A DNA stretch of 32,755 nt from a bacterium. GTDB taxonomy: Bacteria > Planctomycetota > UBA1135 > GCA-002686595. Below the pieces are notes generated by a model that made no database searches, was not told the origin of the DNA, and saw nothing but the letters and a program-made list of their open reading frames with translations. The DNA is taken from the NCBI GenBank assembly GCA_024226735.1, contig JAAELL010000296.1, forward strand, positions 1-32,755. The letters run 5' to 3'. Shown here piece after piece: positions 15,713 through 23,125 of this stretch. Each line of letters opens with the position of its first letter. Positions within the stretch are counted from its first letter, which is position 1. Made by a program: the position numbers and the translations under genes.

Positions 15713-17104
15713 TCAGGGATTCGCTCTCCCCGCGGTACGGGCGGCGACCTGGAGCGCGTGTCGTGCGGCCCGGGCGCCGGCGCCGGGGGGGCCGAGCCGG
15801 CGGGCCGCGCGCTCCAGGTCGGCCCGGCGGGCAGCGCGCCAGGCGTCATCGGAGTAGGAGCGCGAGAGAAGCTGCGCGACCTCGTCGAGCGGGCCGTCGC
15901 CCTGGAAGCAGAACTCGGGCCAGACTTCGCTCCCGGCGAGGAGGTTGACCGACGCGAACCACGGCGTCGTCAGCAGCATGTTCTTCGAGCGCACCTTGAG
16001 GGCGCTGTCGATGCGGTAGACGACCACGGTCGGCAGGCGGTGGTGCAGGACGTCGAGCAGCACGGTGCCCGACACCGCGAGCGCCGCGCGCGAACGACCG
16101 AGCACCGCGTGCAGATCGCCGGTCACGACTTCGGCGCGCAGCGGGTGCGCGTCTACGATCGTGCGCGCGAGCTCGGCGTGGCGCGTGTCCGACTGGGCGA
16201 TCACTACGGCGCCGCTCGCGCGCAGATCGGGCGTCTGGCGCACGAGGGGCTCGATGGCGCGCAGCATCCACGGCAGGTTGCGCTCGATCACGCCGCGGCG
16301 GCTGCCCGGGAGCAGCACGAGCCCGCGCCGCTCGGACGTGGGCGGCGGCGGCGCGAGCCGGGCGTGCACGTCGAGCAGCGGGTGACCGACGTACGCGCAG
16401 GGCACGCCGTGGCGCTCGAACCATGCGCCCTCGAACGGCAGGATCGTCAGGACGCGCTCGACGGTTCGCCGGTAGGCGGCGACGCGCCACGGCGCCCAGC
16501 CCCAGAACTGGGGGGCGATGTAGTGCACCGTCGGTACGCCGTAGCGAGCCGCGATGCGGGCCATCGGCACGTGCAGCGCGGGGGAGTCGACGGGCACGAA
16601 GACGTCGGGACGCTCGTCGCGGAAGGCGGTCGCGGCGGCCCGCAGCAGCCCCTCGTAGAAAGGCAGCTGGGCGAGCACGCTCGACACGCCCATCGCCGCG
16701 CGCGCTCCGGGGTCGGCGAGCGTCCGCACGCCGCTCGCGGCGAGGTCCGGACCTCCGAGGCCGAGGAGCTCGGGCGCCGGAGCGCCGAGCTCCGCGCACG
16801 CCCGGGTCAGCTCGCGCGCCAGGCCGGTCCCATGCAGCTCCCCCGAGGCTTCGGCGCACGAGACGAAGATGCGCAGGGGCCTCTGCGGCAGCCGCGTGAG
16901 CAGCGGCGCGGTCGGCGGCTCCGGCAGGGCGGCGAGGTCGGTCGCCGTGGCCTCCTTGTGCACCCGCAGATTCAGGAGGTAGTCGCCGAAGTGGAATGGC
17001 AGCGTCGCGAGCCCTCCAAACGCCCGTACCATCTCGCGGCGCGCGGCGCGCCGCGGATCGGGTCCGGCCGCGGCGCGGCTGTCGGAGTTGAGTGCGGGGG
17101 GCAT
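15713..17104 (-). CDS. lpxB: Lipid-A-disaccharide synthase (LpxB)-family glycosyltransferase, 463 aa
   Basis: The core follows LpxB: IFVSCAEASGELHGTGLARE at the N-terminal lobe, GLGGPDLAASGVRTL, FVPVDSPALHVPMARIAARY, THYIAPQFWGWAPWR-type segment, CAYVGHPLLDV, LVLLPGSRRGVIERNLPWML and SGTVLLDVLHHRLPTVVVYR. LpxB joins UDP-diacylglucosamine and lipid X to form the lipid A disaccharide at the inner membrane. The start at 17104 gives a roughly 65-residue extension before the core, with a segment AFGGLATLPFHFGDYLLNLR that I do not recognise. ATG 17035 is an alternative. The usual neighbours lpxA, lpxD and fabZ are absent here. The first motif, AEASGELHG, departs from the usual GExSGD. Confidence 0.85.
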   Translation of the reverse strand: MPPALNSDSRAAAGPDPRRAARREMVRAFGGLATLPFHFGDYLLNLRVHKEATATDLAALPEPPTAPLLTRLPQRPLRIFVSCAEASGELHGTGLARELTRACAELGAPAPELLGLGGPDLAASGVRTLADPGARAAMGVSSVLAQLPFYEGLLRAAATAFRDERPDVFVPVDSPALHVPMARIAARYGVPTVHYIAPQFWGWAPWRVAAYRRTVERVLTILPFEGAWFERHGVPCAYVGHPLLDVHARLAPPPPTSERRGLVLLPGSRRGVIERNLPWMLRAIEPLVRQTPDLRASGAVVIAQSDTRHAELARTIVDAHPLRAEVVTGDLHAVLGRSRAALAVSGTVLLDVLHHRLPTVVVYRIDSALKVRSKNMLLTTPWFASVNLLAGSEVWPEFCFQGDGPLDEVAQLLSRSYSDDAWRAARRADLERAARRLGPPGAGARAARHALQVAARTAGRANP

Positions 17105-17171
17105 GGAGGGACTCGAGTGTCCTGGATCCGAAGAGGATATCGGAGCCGATGGCCTCGCGTACACTGTCCCG

Positions 17172-17873
17172 ATGCTGCGGCTCGCCGGGTTCTTCTTTGT
17201 CGTGTTCTTGGCCTTGCAGGTGCTACGCACCGTGCTCGGCCCCGTCCCCCTCATCGGCGCGGTGTTCCGCATGCCGCTGATCGGCTTCTGGGTCACTGCG
17301 ATCCTGGTGAGCGTCGCGGCCTCGAAGCTCGCCGCCGACGCCCTCGACCGGCGCAAGCGGGCTACGCTGATCCGCGAGCTGGGCGCGGTCGACACACCGC
17401 ACAACAAGGGCAAGCTCGGCTCGCTCTTCGTCAGCCAGGGGCGGGCCCGCAAGGCCCTGCCGTACCTGGAGACCGCCGTCGGCGGAGAGCCGGAGATCGC
17501 CGAGTGGCACTACCGCCTCGGTCAGGCGCGCCTCGCGACGGGCGACCGGGATGGGGCCAGAGAGTCCCTCGAGAGCGCGCTGGCGATCGACGAGGAGCAC
17601 GCCTACGGCTCGGCGCTGATGCGCTACGTCGAGGCGCTCGCGGGCGAGGGGGAGAAGCAGCTCGAGCAGCTCGACCGCTTCGAGCGCAACCACGGCGAAA
17701 ACCCCGAGAGTGCCTACCGGCGCGGCGCCGTCCTGAAGTCCCTGGGCCGCGGCGCGGAAGCGAGAGCGGCGTTCGCGCGCGTGCCGGAGATCGCGGCGAA
17801 CATGGCGAAGTACCAGAAGAAGAGCAGCGCCGGCTGGGTGCTCAAGGCGAACCTGGCGCGGTTCGGCGGCTAG
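17172..17873 (+). CDS. TPR-containing membrane protein, 233 aa
   Basis: Starting at MLRLAGFFFVVFLALQVL (17172) gives two membrane helices (about 2-20 and 34-53), followed by a basic stop-transfer (DRRKRATLIR). The rest is a helical repeat domain. GKLGSLFVSQGRARKALPYL, WHYRLGQARLATGDRDGARE and AYRRGAVLKSLGRGAEARAA fit the tetratricopeptide (TPR) pattern, which mediates protein contacts. It is divergent from lpxB, with 67 bp between the starts. A TACACT 6 nt before the ATG could be a -10 box of a leaderless transcript. The stop codon TAG is inside a CTAG next to the decayed HAD gene. Function unknown. Confidence 0.75.
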   Translation: MLRLAGFFFVVFLALQVLRTVLGPVPLIGAVFRMPLIGFWVTAILVSVAASKLAADALDRRKRATLIRELGAVDTPHNKGKLGSLFVSQGRARKALPYLETAVGGEPEIAEWHYRLGQARLATGDRDGARESLESALAIDEEHAYGSALMRYVEALAGEGEKQLEQLDRFERNHGENPESAYRRGAVLKSLGRGAEARAAFARVPEIAANMAKYQKKSSAGWVLKANLARFGG

Positions 17874-18212
17874 TGGGGTGTACCACGGGGCGTAGTTGGA
17901 GAGCGCGTGCATCGGGACGCGCGTCCGTGCGAGCTCCTCGAGCCGCGGCTCGACCTCGTCGAGCAGGCGGAACGCGTCTCGCATGCACGCCTTGAGCCCC
18001 GCGCCGTCGAAGGGCCGTCCGTCGGCGAAGAAGCGCGCGAGGAAGGTGGGCTCGTCGATCGCGCCCCGCTCGAAGTCGAGCCACGCGGTCGGGTGCTTGA
18101 CGGCGATGAGCTAGTCGAGGCTCATGTCGAAGAACGCGGGGACCTCGACGTAGAACGGGTCGTAGACGAGCGTGCCCATGATGTCGAGGAGGATTGCGTC
18201 GGGCATGGGCAT
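17874..18212 (-). pseudogene. HAD-superfamily hydrolase pseudogene (nonsense codon plus 3' truncation)
   Basis: The gene starts MPMPDAILLDIMGTLVYDPF, the motif I region of a HAD family in which DxMGTLVYDPF is characteristic. After PAFFDMSLD a TAG codon (18113-18111) interrupts the frame. The same frame then continues LIAVKHPTAWLDFERGAIDE, FLARFFADGRPFDG and VPMHALSNYAPWY (motif II), all as in intact homologues. A single G-to-T change (GAG to TAG) would explain the stop. Homology ends at about 17880 where it meets the convergent TPR gene, so motifs III and IV (Lys and the DD pair) are missing. It is therefore broken twice. Confidence 0.8.
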
Positions 18213-18458
18213 GATTCTAGCGGCGTGGCCGACATGCACTCGGTGCGAGCACGCGCCCTCCGCGCCGGCTCGGCGTTGCCGGCCACCTCGCGTAGCGCAG
18301 CGACTACGAGGGGCATCCGGCGCCTTGATCCGGCGCGGATGGTGCGCGTTCGCACTCGAGTGCATTGTCGGCCGCGCCTCGAGCGGCGGTCAAAATCCCA
18401 TCCCGATACAGAACCCGCTCGATTCGCGGGGCGCGACGATCCGATATTCCCTTCGATC

Positions 18459-19898
18459 ATGCCGCGCCTCCTTCTCTTGCTTTCAGCCGTCATCGCCCTG
18501 GCCGCCCCGCTCGGCGCCCAGGGCCGGACCATCAAGCTCGGCGACCTGGGTCTCACCCTCTCGCGGCCGAGCGGTTACACCGCCGTGCCGCTTCCGCCGC
18601 GCATGGAGTACACCGTGCTGCAGCTCGTCGAGGGCGGCGGGAGCCCCGAGGGCGAGGTGTCGCCCACGCTGCTCGTGCACGTCGTCGTGAGGCCCGTCAC
18701 CGGCGTGCGGCGCGGCAAGATCGTCGACACCAAGACTTTCCTCGACCGCTTCATCCGGCCGAGGGCCTCGAAATCCCTGCGCGGCGGCGCGCAGCGCTAC
18801 GGACACAAGCCCAAGCGCTTCGAGATCGAATGGGAGGACGAAGGGCTCGCGTACAAGTCGTTCGTCCACGGCTGGGAGGGGCCTTGGCGCACGGTCATCG
18901 TGCAGGGCGTCGCCAGTCCGGCCGACTACGACCAGCACCGCCGGCGTTGGCAGCAGGTCGCGGAGACGATGAAGCTGGAGAACCCGCGTGAGGACGGCGA
19001 GCGGGCCAAGCTCGAGCGCTTCTACGCCCAGCACCGGTTCGGAGACGTCGAATACCGGATCGACGTGCGGCTGGCCCTGGTCGACGGCTGGAAGGCCAAG
19101 GACACCGAGCACTACATCATTCTCTACAACGAGAGCAACGCGGGCTTCGTCGACCGGGTCGGGAGCGACCTCGAATCCCTACGGCGCGACCTCGAGCGCG
19201 ATTTGCCGTCCGAGCATCGCTCGGAGAACGCAGCCACGGTGCGCCTTTGTCGGGACCGCGCCGAGTACCTCGCGTACGGCGGGATGAAGACCGCGTTGGG
19301 CTACTTCAGCCCGGCCGAGGAGGAGCTCGTCCTGTACCAACAGGAGCAGTCCGAGGGCGCCGACGAGACGTTCCAGACGCTGTACCACGAGGCCTTCCAC
19401 CAGTACGTCTACACCTCGGCCGGGCATCTCGCTCCGCACTCCTGGTTCGACGAGGGGATGGGGGAGTACTACGCCGGCGCACGGCTCGAACGCGGGCGCG
19501 TCGACTCGATCGAGCTCTTGCCCAATAGCCTCGGGTTCATCCAGTACAAGGTCGCGCGCGGCGAGCACGCGCCCCTGTCCGAGCTCATCGCGATGGAGCA
19601 GGCCGACTACTACGCTGATGCGCAGCTGCACTACACGCAGGGCTGGAGCTTCGTCTACTTCCTGCGCACCTCGAGCGAGGTGCGGCGCAAGGGCTCGTGG
19701 GCGAAGATCCTGCCGACCTACTTCTCGACGCTCAAGGAGACGCACTCTCGCGAGTTGGGCGAGAGTACGTCGGGGGTCCAGCGCGTGCTCGCCGGGCAGG
19801 TCGCGCGTCAGGAGGCGTTGGCGGCTGCGTTCGCCGGCGTCGACCTGCGCCAGCTCGAGATCGCTTGGGTGCGCTACGTGCAGGGCCTCAAGAATTGA
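18459..19898 (+). CDS. Exported zinc metallopeptidase of the DUF1570 type, 479 aa
   Basis: A signal peptide (MPRLLLLLSAVIALAAPLGAQG) sets the start at 18459. The C-terminal half carries LYHEAFHQYVY (H310, E311, H314) and WFDEGMGEYY (E332). This is the HExxH plus EG arrangement of gluzincin metallopeptidases, as in DUF1570 proteins that are abundant in Planctomycetota. The preceding segment (HYIILYNESNAGFVDRVGSD) is also typical. The first 190 residues are a separate domain with no match known to me. It converges on the LamG lipoprotein gene with an 11-bp overlap of the 3' ends. Substrate unknown; expected in the periplasm or outside the cell. Confidence 0.8.
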   Translation: MPRLLLLLSAVIALAAPLGAQGRTIKLGDLGLTLSRPSGYTAVPLPPRMEYTVLQLVEGGGSPEGEVSPTLLVHVVVRPVTGVRRGKIVDTKTFLDRFIRPRASKSLRGGAQRYGHKPKRFEIEWEDEGLAYKSFVHGWEGPWRTVIVQGVASPADYDQHRRRWQQVAETMKLENPREDGERAKLERFYAQHRFGDVEYRIDVRLALVDGWKAKDTEHYIILYNESNAGFVDRVGSDLESLRRDLERDLPSEHRSENAATVRLCRDRAEYLAYGGMKTALGYFSPAEEELVLYQQEQSEGADETFQTLYHEAFHQYVYTSAGHLAPHSWFDEGMGEYYAGARLERGRVDSIELLPNSLGFIQYKVARGEHAPLSELIAMEQADYYADAQLHYTQGWSFVYFLRTSSEVRRKGSWAKILPTYFSTLKETHSRELGESTSGVQRVLAGQVARQEALAAAFAGVDLRQLEIAWVRYVQGLKN

Positions 19899-20787
19899 GC
19901 TCGGTGGCCCCTGACGCGCGGACGACGTCGCGCTTGGCCGGGTCCGGCTCCTCGTCCTCGGGCATCTTCTTTGGCTCGTCGGTGCCGAGGCTGCCGGCCT
20001 CGAGGTCGGTCAGCTCACGCAGGGTGAGCCCGCGCTCGTAGAGCCGCAGCTCGTCGAGCTCGACGACCGCGGTCGGTCCGTCGCTTCCCGGTCCGCCGCC
20101 GATGTACAGCGCGCTCTCCACCGACAAGAGTCGCTGGCGCGCGGGAAGCTCGACCGGGCCGTTGACCAAGTGCCAGTGGCGTGTGGCCGTCGCGACGGGG
20201 CGGTCGGAGGCGTACCAGCGCGCGACGAGCCCGTGCCGACCGGGGCGCACGACCAGCGCGACCTCGCGCCAGGCGCCGACGGGCAGCATCTCCGGACCGG
20301 GCTCGGCGTGGACACGCGTCGTTTCGGCCACCGAGTACGACAGCGATCCGCCGATGCCGTAGTGGTTCGGCTGACCGTCGTCCGGCGTGAGCGTCATGCC
20401 GTAGCTGTGGCTCGCTTCACTCGCCTTGACGATCAGCGGCATGGCGCCCGCGGGGTCGTCGTGCACGCGCATGCGGGCCCAGATCGTGAGGGGGCCCGTG
20501 AGATCGAGATCGCCGGTGCCGGCCGCCGTGAACGCGGCGCCTTCGCTGCTCAAGAGCAGCACGCTGCCCTGCATGGTGTGCGAGCCCTCGCCGCTCAAGT
20601 CGTCGTACCAATCGCCGCCCGGTGCCTTGTCGGCGAGCGGCCCGCGGCCGGTGTTCTCGAAGTCCCACGCAGCGACGAGCTGACGGATGACGCGCGGGTT
20701 CGAGTGGGTGTGCCTGTGCGAGACGCAGCCGAACGCGACGGCGAAGGACAGGCAGAGAAGGAGCGGAAGCGTGCGTTGGACGGACAT
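19888..20787 (-). CDS. LamG-domain lipoprotein, 299 aa
   Basis: The start at 20787 gives a signal ending AFGC, with Cys 21 as probable lipid acceptor. The mature protein follows the LamG/concanavalin-like pattern: VAAWDFENTGRGPLADKAPG, TGDLDLTGPLTIWARMRVHD, YGIGGSLSYSVAE, PVGAWREVALVVRPGR, and ALYIGGGPGSDG then AVVELDELRLYERGLTLREL. Such domains bind glycans or act as structural modules. A charged C-terminal tail (DEPKKMPEDEEPDPAKRD) follows. It appears to be transcribed alone and overlaps the 3' end of the DUF1570 gene. Confidence 0.82.
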   Translation of the reverse strand: MSVQRTLPLLLCLSFAVAFGCVSHRHTHSNPRVIRQLVAAWDFENTGRGPLADKAPGGDWYDDLSGEGSHTMQGSVLLLSSEGAAFTAAGTGDLDLTGPLTIWARMRVHDDPAGAMPLIVKASEASHSYGMTLTPDDGQPNHYGIGGSLSYSVAETTRVHAEPGPEMLPVGAWREVALVVRPGRHGLVARWYASDRPVATATRHWHLVNGPVELPARQRLLSVESALYIGGGPGSDGPTAVVELDELRLYERGLTLRELTDLEAGSLGTDEPKKMPEDEEPDPAKRDVVRASGATELNS

Positions 20788-20976
20788 GGGGAAGAGAGCT
20801 TGGAACAGGGGGGGCAATCGCCTTTCAGCGTAACCCCCTGTGGCGCGCCGTCCGGGGGGAATCTCCTCCTGGGACCTCCGGGGAGCGCAGTAGCCTCGAC
20901 GCGAGACAGATTGGGGGAGGGAGCCCGCGCAACCCCACCTCTTACGCATGTCGACGGGGTCGGTACTACCCCAACG

Positions 20977-21005
20977 AAAAAACCGCCGAGGAGAGCTCGG
21001 CGGTT
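20977..21005 (-). terminator. Rho-independent terminator (minus strand)
   Basis: AACCGCCGAG (20981-20990) pairs with CTCGGCGGTT (20996-21005) around a 5-nt loop. On the minus strand it is followed by a run of six T (20982-20977). The nearest minus-strand gene upstream is the ABC permease, whose stop is at 21381. Repeat copy A3 lies between them. Apart from this terminator, copy A3 and a 14-bp direct repeat CGAGGAGAGCTCGG (20987 and 21073), the gene-free stretch 20788-21380 shows nothing I can name. Confidence 0.8.
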
Positions 21006-21206
21006 CGCGTTTCGGAGCGCACTTCGTGCACTTCAGTCAAGCGCTCGCGGGCCCCCTGTCGTCGACTCGCGACGAGGAGAGCTCGGTTGGCGGTTTGTGT
21101 GGTTCGACGAGAAAGCTCCGAAAGCCATGGCGGTTTCACCGTAGCTCTTCGGTGTCCCTCGGCAAGGGCGAATCCCGGCAAAAGCCAGGGGCTGGCAGGC
21201 TGTCGG

Positions 21207-21365
21207 AGTCGTATCCCGGCCCGCATGCACGCGCCACGGCGTTGGGGCTCCTGCGACCAATCCCAGTATCACCGTATTGGCAGCGAAGTTGCGTCGTCGC
21301 CGCGCCTTGTGGCACGCACACGCGAACTCGGGACAAGACCGCAACGGTCTGCATCACACCACTAG
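21207..21365 (+). repeat. Type A palindromic repeat element, copy A3 (left end missing)
   Basis: From AGTCGTATCCCGG (21207) to CACACCACTAG (21365) the sequence follows copy A2 closely, with the same long centre. The first 25 or so bases expected on the left, including CTAGTGGTGTGATGCAGAC, are absent and replaced by unrelated sequence. Two small changes break the right arm (GGACAAG, AACGGTC). This looks like an older or recombined copy. It lies 15 bp past the stop of the ABC permease gene. Confidence 0.88.
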
Positions 21366-21380
21366 GAATGCGGTTCTCTG

Positions 21381-22160
21381 CTACGGCACGCGTCGCGCGA
21401 ACGCGCGCAACGCGACGAGATAACATACGATCGAGAACACGACAAAGCCCAGGATCGCGCGCATGGACAATGCGTCCGACACGTTGATCTGATCGAAGGT
21501 CTCGATGTCCGCCAGGCGGAACACCGAGTAGTGCGTGATCGTCTCCACCATGTAGATCGCGAACTCGAAGATGCTCGCGAACATCATGATGAAGGCGATC
21601 TTGAGCGGCTCGCTGCCGACCGCTGACAACAGGAACGTCAAGCTGTAGATCGTCCCGAGGAACAGCGACTCGTGCACGGCGCCGCGCATCAGGTCCGATA
21701 GCTCCATCGTCTGGGCGACGCCCTCGATCTCGACACGCGCGAGTAGGAACGGGGCGGTGGCGCTCGTCAACAGGATCGGCAGGGCGCAGGCGGCGAAGCC
21801 CAGCAAGTAGCGCTCGGTCAACAGCCGCGTGCGCGAGACCGGGCGGGCGAGCCACTGCTCCATCGTGCCGCGGTGGGCCTCACCGGCGATCGCGGAGTAC
21901 GCGAACAGCACGGCCGCGGCGACGCCGAGAGTGTTGCAGCCCTTGAAGAAGTGCTGCGCCGCGACGTACGCGCCGACGCCGCGAGCCTCGATCAGGTCGA
22001 TCATCTCCGTCAGCATCGGGATCGGGCGCGACAGGTTCTTCAACGACCCGACGTTCTCGGCGAAGCTCGGCCACCACCGGATGGCGATGGCGAGCATCGC
22101 CTCGAGGACCACGAAGAAGCCGAGGGCGAAGATCGCGTACTGGCGCAGCTCGCGGCGCAT
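21381..22160 (-). CDS. ABC-2-type transporter permease, 259 aa
   Basis: The protein has about six hydrophobic helices (YAIFALGFFVVLEAMLAIAI, LGVAAAVLFAYSAI, YLLGFAACALPILLTSATAP, and others to FVVFSIVCYLVAL). It also has the ABC-2 landmark GEAHRGTMEQWLARPVSRTRLL, common to exporter permeases that pair with CcmA/DrrA-type ATPases. The start ATG overlaps the ATPase stop by one base (TGATG), showing translational coupling. An unusual segment of about 45 residues between helices 1 and 2 may be extracytoplasmic. The exported substrate cannot be told from sequence. Confidence 0.85.
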   Translation of the reverse strand: MRRELRQYAIFALGFFVVLEAMLAIAIRWWPSFAENVGSLKNLSRPIPMLTEMIDLIEARGVGAYVAAQHFFKGCNTLGVAAAVLFAYSAIAGEAHRGTMEQWLARPVSRTRLLTERYLLGFAACALPILLTSATAPFLLARVEIEGVAQTMELSDLMRGAVHESLFLGTIYSLTFLLSAVGSEPLKIAFIMMFASIFEFAIYMVETITHYSVFRLADIETFDQINVSDALSMRAILGFVVFSIVCYLVALRAFARRVP

Positions 22161-23104
22161 CAGCAACCCTCCACGCCGTAGAGGTCGCGGTAGAACTCCT
22201 GCAGCGAGATGCGACCGTACTCGATCGTCTGCGGCGCGTCGATTTCGGGTGCCGCGGCGAGCCGCGACAGGAACGGTCTCGGGTCGGGGCTCTCGAGGAG
22301 CAGCGACACCTCCTTGTCGCCCGAGTGCAGGAGCTGCACTCCGTGCGAGACGAGTGCGCGCTCGACGGCTTCGCGGTCGATATCGCAGGACCACGACAGA
22401 TGCGCGACGCGCCGCGCGCGGTCGGCGACCGACGACGCGGTCTCGTCGGCGACGAGCTCACCCTCGCTCATGAAGATCAAGCGATCGCACGCGCGGTCGA
22501 CCTCGCCGAAGTGGTGTGAGGAGAGCAGGATGCTGACGCCGCTCGCCGCGTCCCGGGTGAGCTGCTCGAGGAACTTGCTGCGCCGGCTCGGGTCGAGGCC
22601 GTCGGTCGGCTCGTCGAGGATCCGCACGGGGACGTCCGGGGCCATCGCGGCGGCGAAGCAGAGCTGGCGCTTCATGCCGTGGCTGTAGCCGCGCACCTTG
22701 CGGTCGAGCGGGAGCTCGAGCGCCTCGGCGCCCTCACGCGCGCGCCGCCGCGCTTGCCGCCCGCGTCCGCGCAAGAGCCAGTCGAGGTGTTGCGCGCCGG
22801 TCAGCTCGCCGTAGAGATGCATCTCGCCCGGCATGTACGCGACCTTCTTGCGCACCGCCGTGCCGTCGCCTGCGAGCCGGACACCCGCGACGGTCGCGGT
22901 GCCGGCGTCGGGGCGGACGAGGCCGACGAGGATCCGCATCAGCGTGCTCTTGCCGCTGCCGTTCGGCCCCAAAAGGCCCGTGATGCCCGAGCCGATCTCG
23001 AGGTCGATCGGATGGAGCGCGACCTTCGGACCGAAGCGGCGCGTCAAACCCGCGACCTGGATGTGCGCGAGTTCGGCGGCGGGCGGAGAGACGGTGTCGG
23101 GCAT
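22160..23104 (-). CDS. ABC transporter ATP-binding protein, 314 aa
   Basis: All nucleotide-binding motifs are intact: Walker A GPNGSGKST (46-54), a degenerate signature YSHGMKRQ (140-147), Walker B RILDEPTDGLD and the H-loop His in SSHH (about 197). The roughly 100-residue C-terminal extension is typical of CcmA/DrrA-type exporter ATPases. It forms a two-gene operon with the permease that follows. The start codon is only 21 bp from the divergent RIO1-like kinase start, and the gap holds a 13-bp inverted repeat that could be a shared operator. Confidence 0.92.
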   Translation of the reverse strand: MPDTVSPPAAELAHIQVAGLTRRFGPKVALHPIDLEIGSGITGLLGPNGSGKSTLMRILVGLVRPDAGTATVAGVRLAGDGTAVRKKVAYMPGEMHLYGELTGAQHLDWLLRGRGRQARRRAREGAEALELPLDRKVRGYSHGMKRQLCFAAAMAPDVPVRILDEPTDGLDPSRRSKFLEQLTRDAASGVSILLSSHHFGEVDRACDRLIFMSEGELVADETASSVADRARRVAHLSWSCDIDREAVERALVSHGVQLLHSGDKEVSLLLESPDPRPFLSRLAAAPEIDAPQTIEYGRISLQEFYRDLYGVEGC

Positions 23105-23108
23105 GGTT

Positions 23109-23121
23109 CGGTACGGTACCG
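23109..23121. promoter_or_regulatory. Inverted repeat in the divergent ABC/kinase gap (possible operator or twin -10 region)
   Basis: CGGTAC-G-GTACCG is a perfect 6-bp inverted repeat filling most of the 21-bp gap between two divergent start codons. Each strand carries a TACxxT-like hexamer 8 nt before its ATG. It could therefore be an operator, paired leaderless -10 elements, or chance. Confidence 0.35.
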
Positions 23122-23125
23122 GACG

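Noticed and set aside
17105..17452. An upstream extension of LpxB by 116 residues
   Set aside because: It is antisense to the well-supported TPR membrane protein and has Ser/Arg-rich, non-domain composition.
20987..21086. A 14-bp direct repeat CGAGGAGAGCTCGG (20987 and 21073) as part of a mobile element
   Set aside because: The first copy is mostly terminator stem and no inverted ends or duplications flank the pair. Chance or a local duplication is enough.
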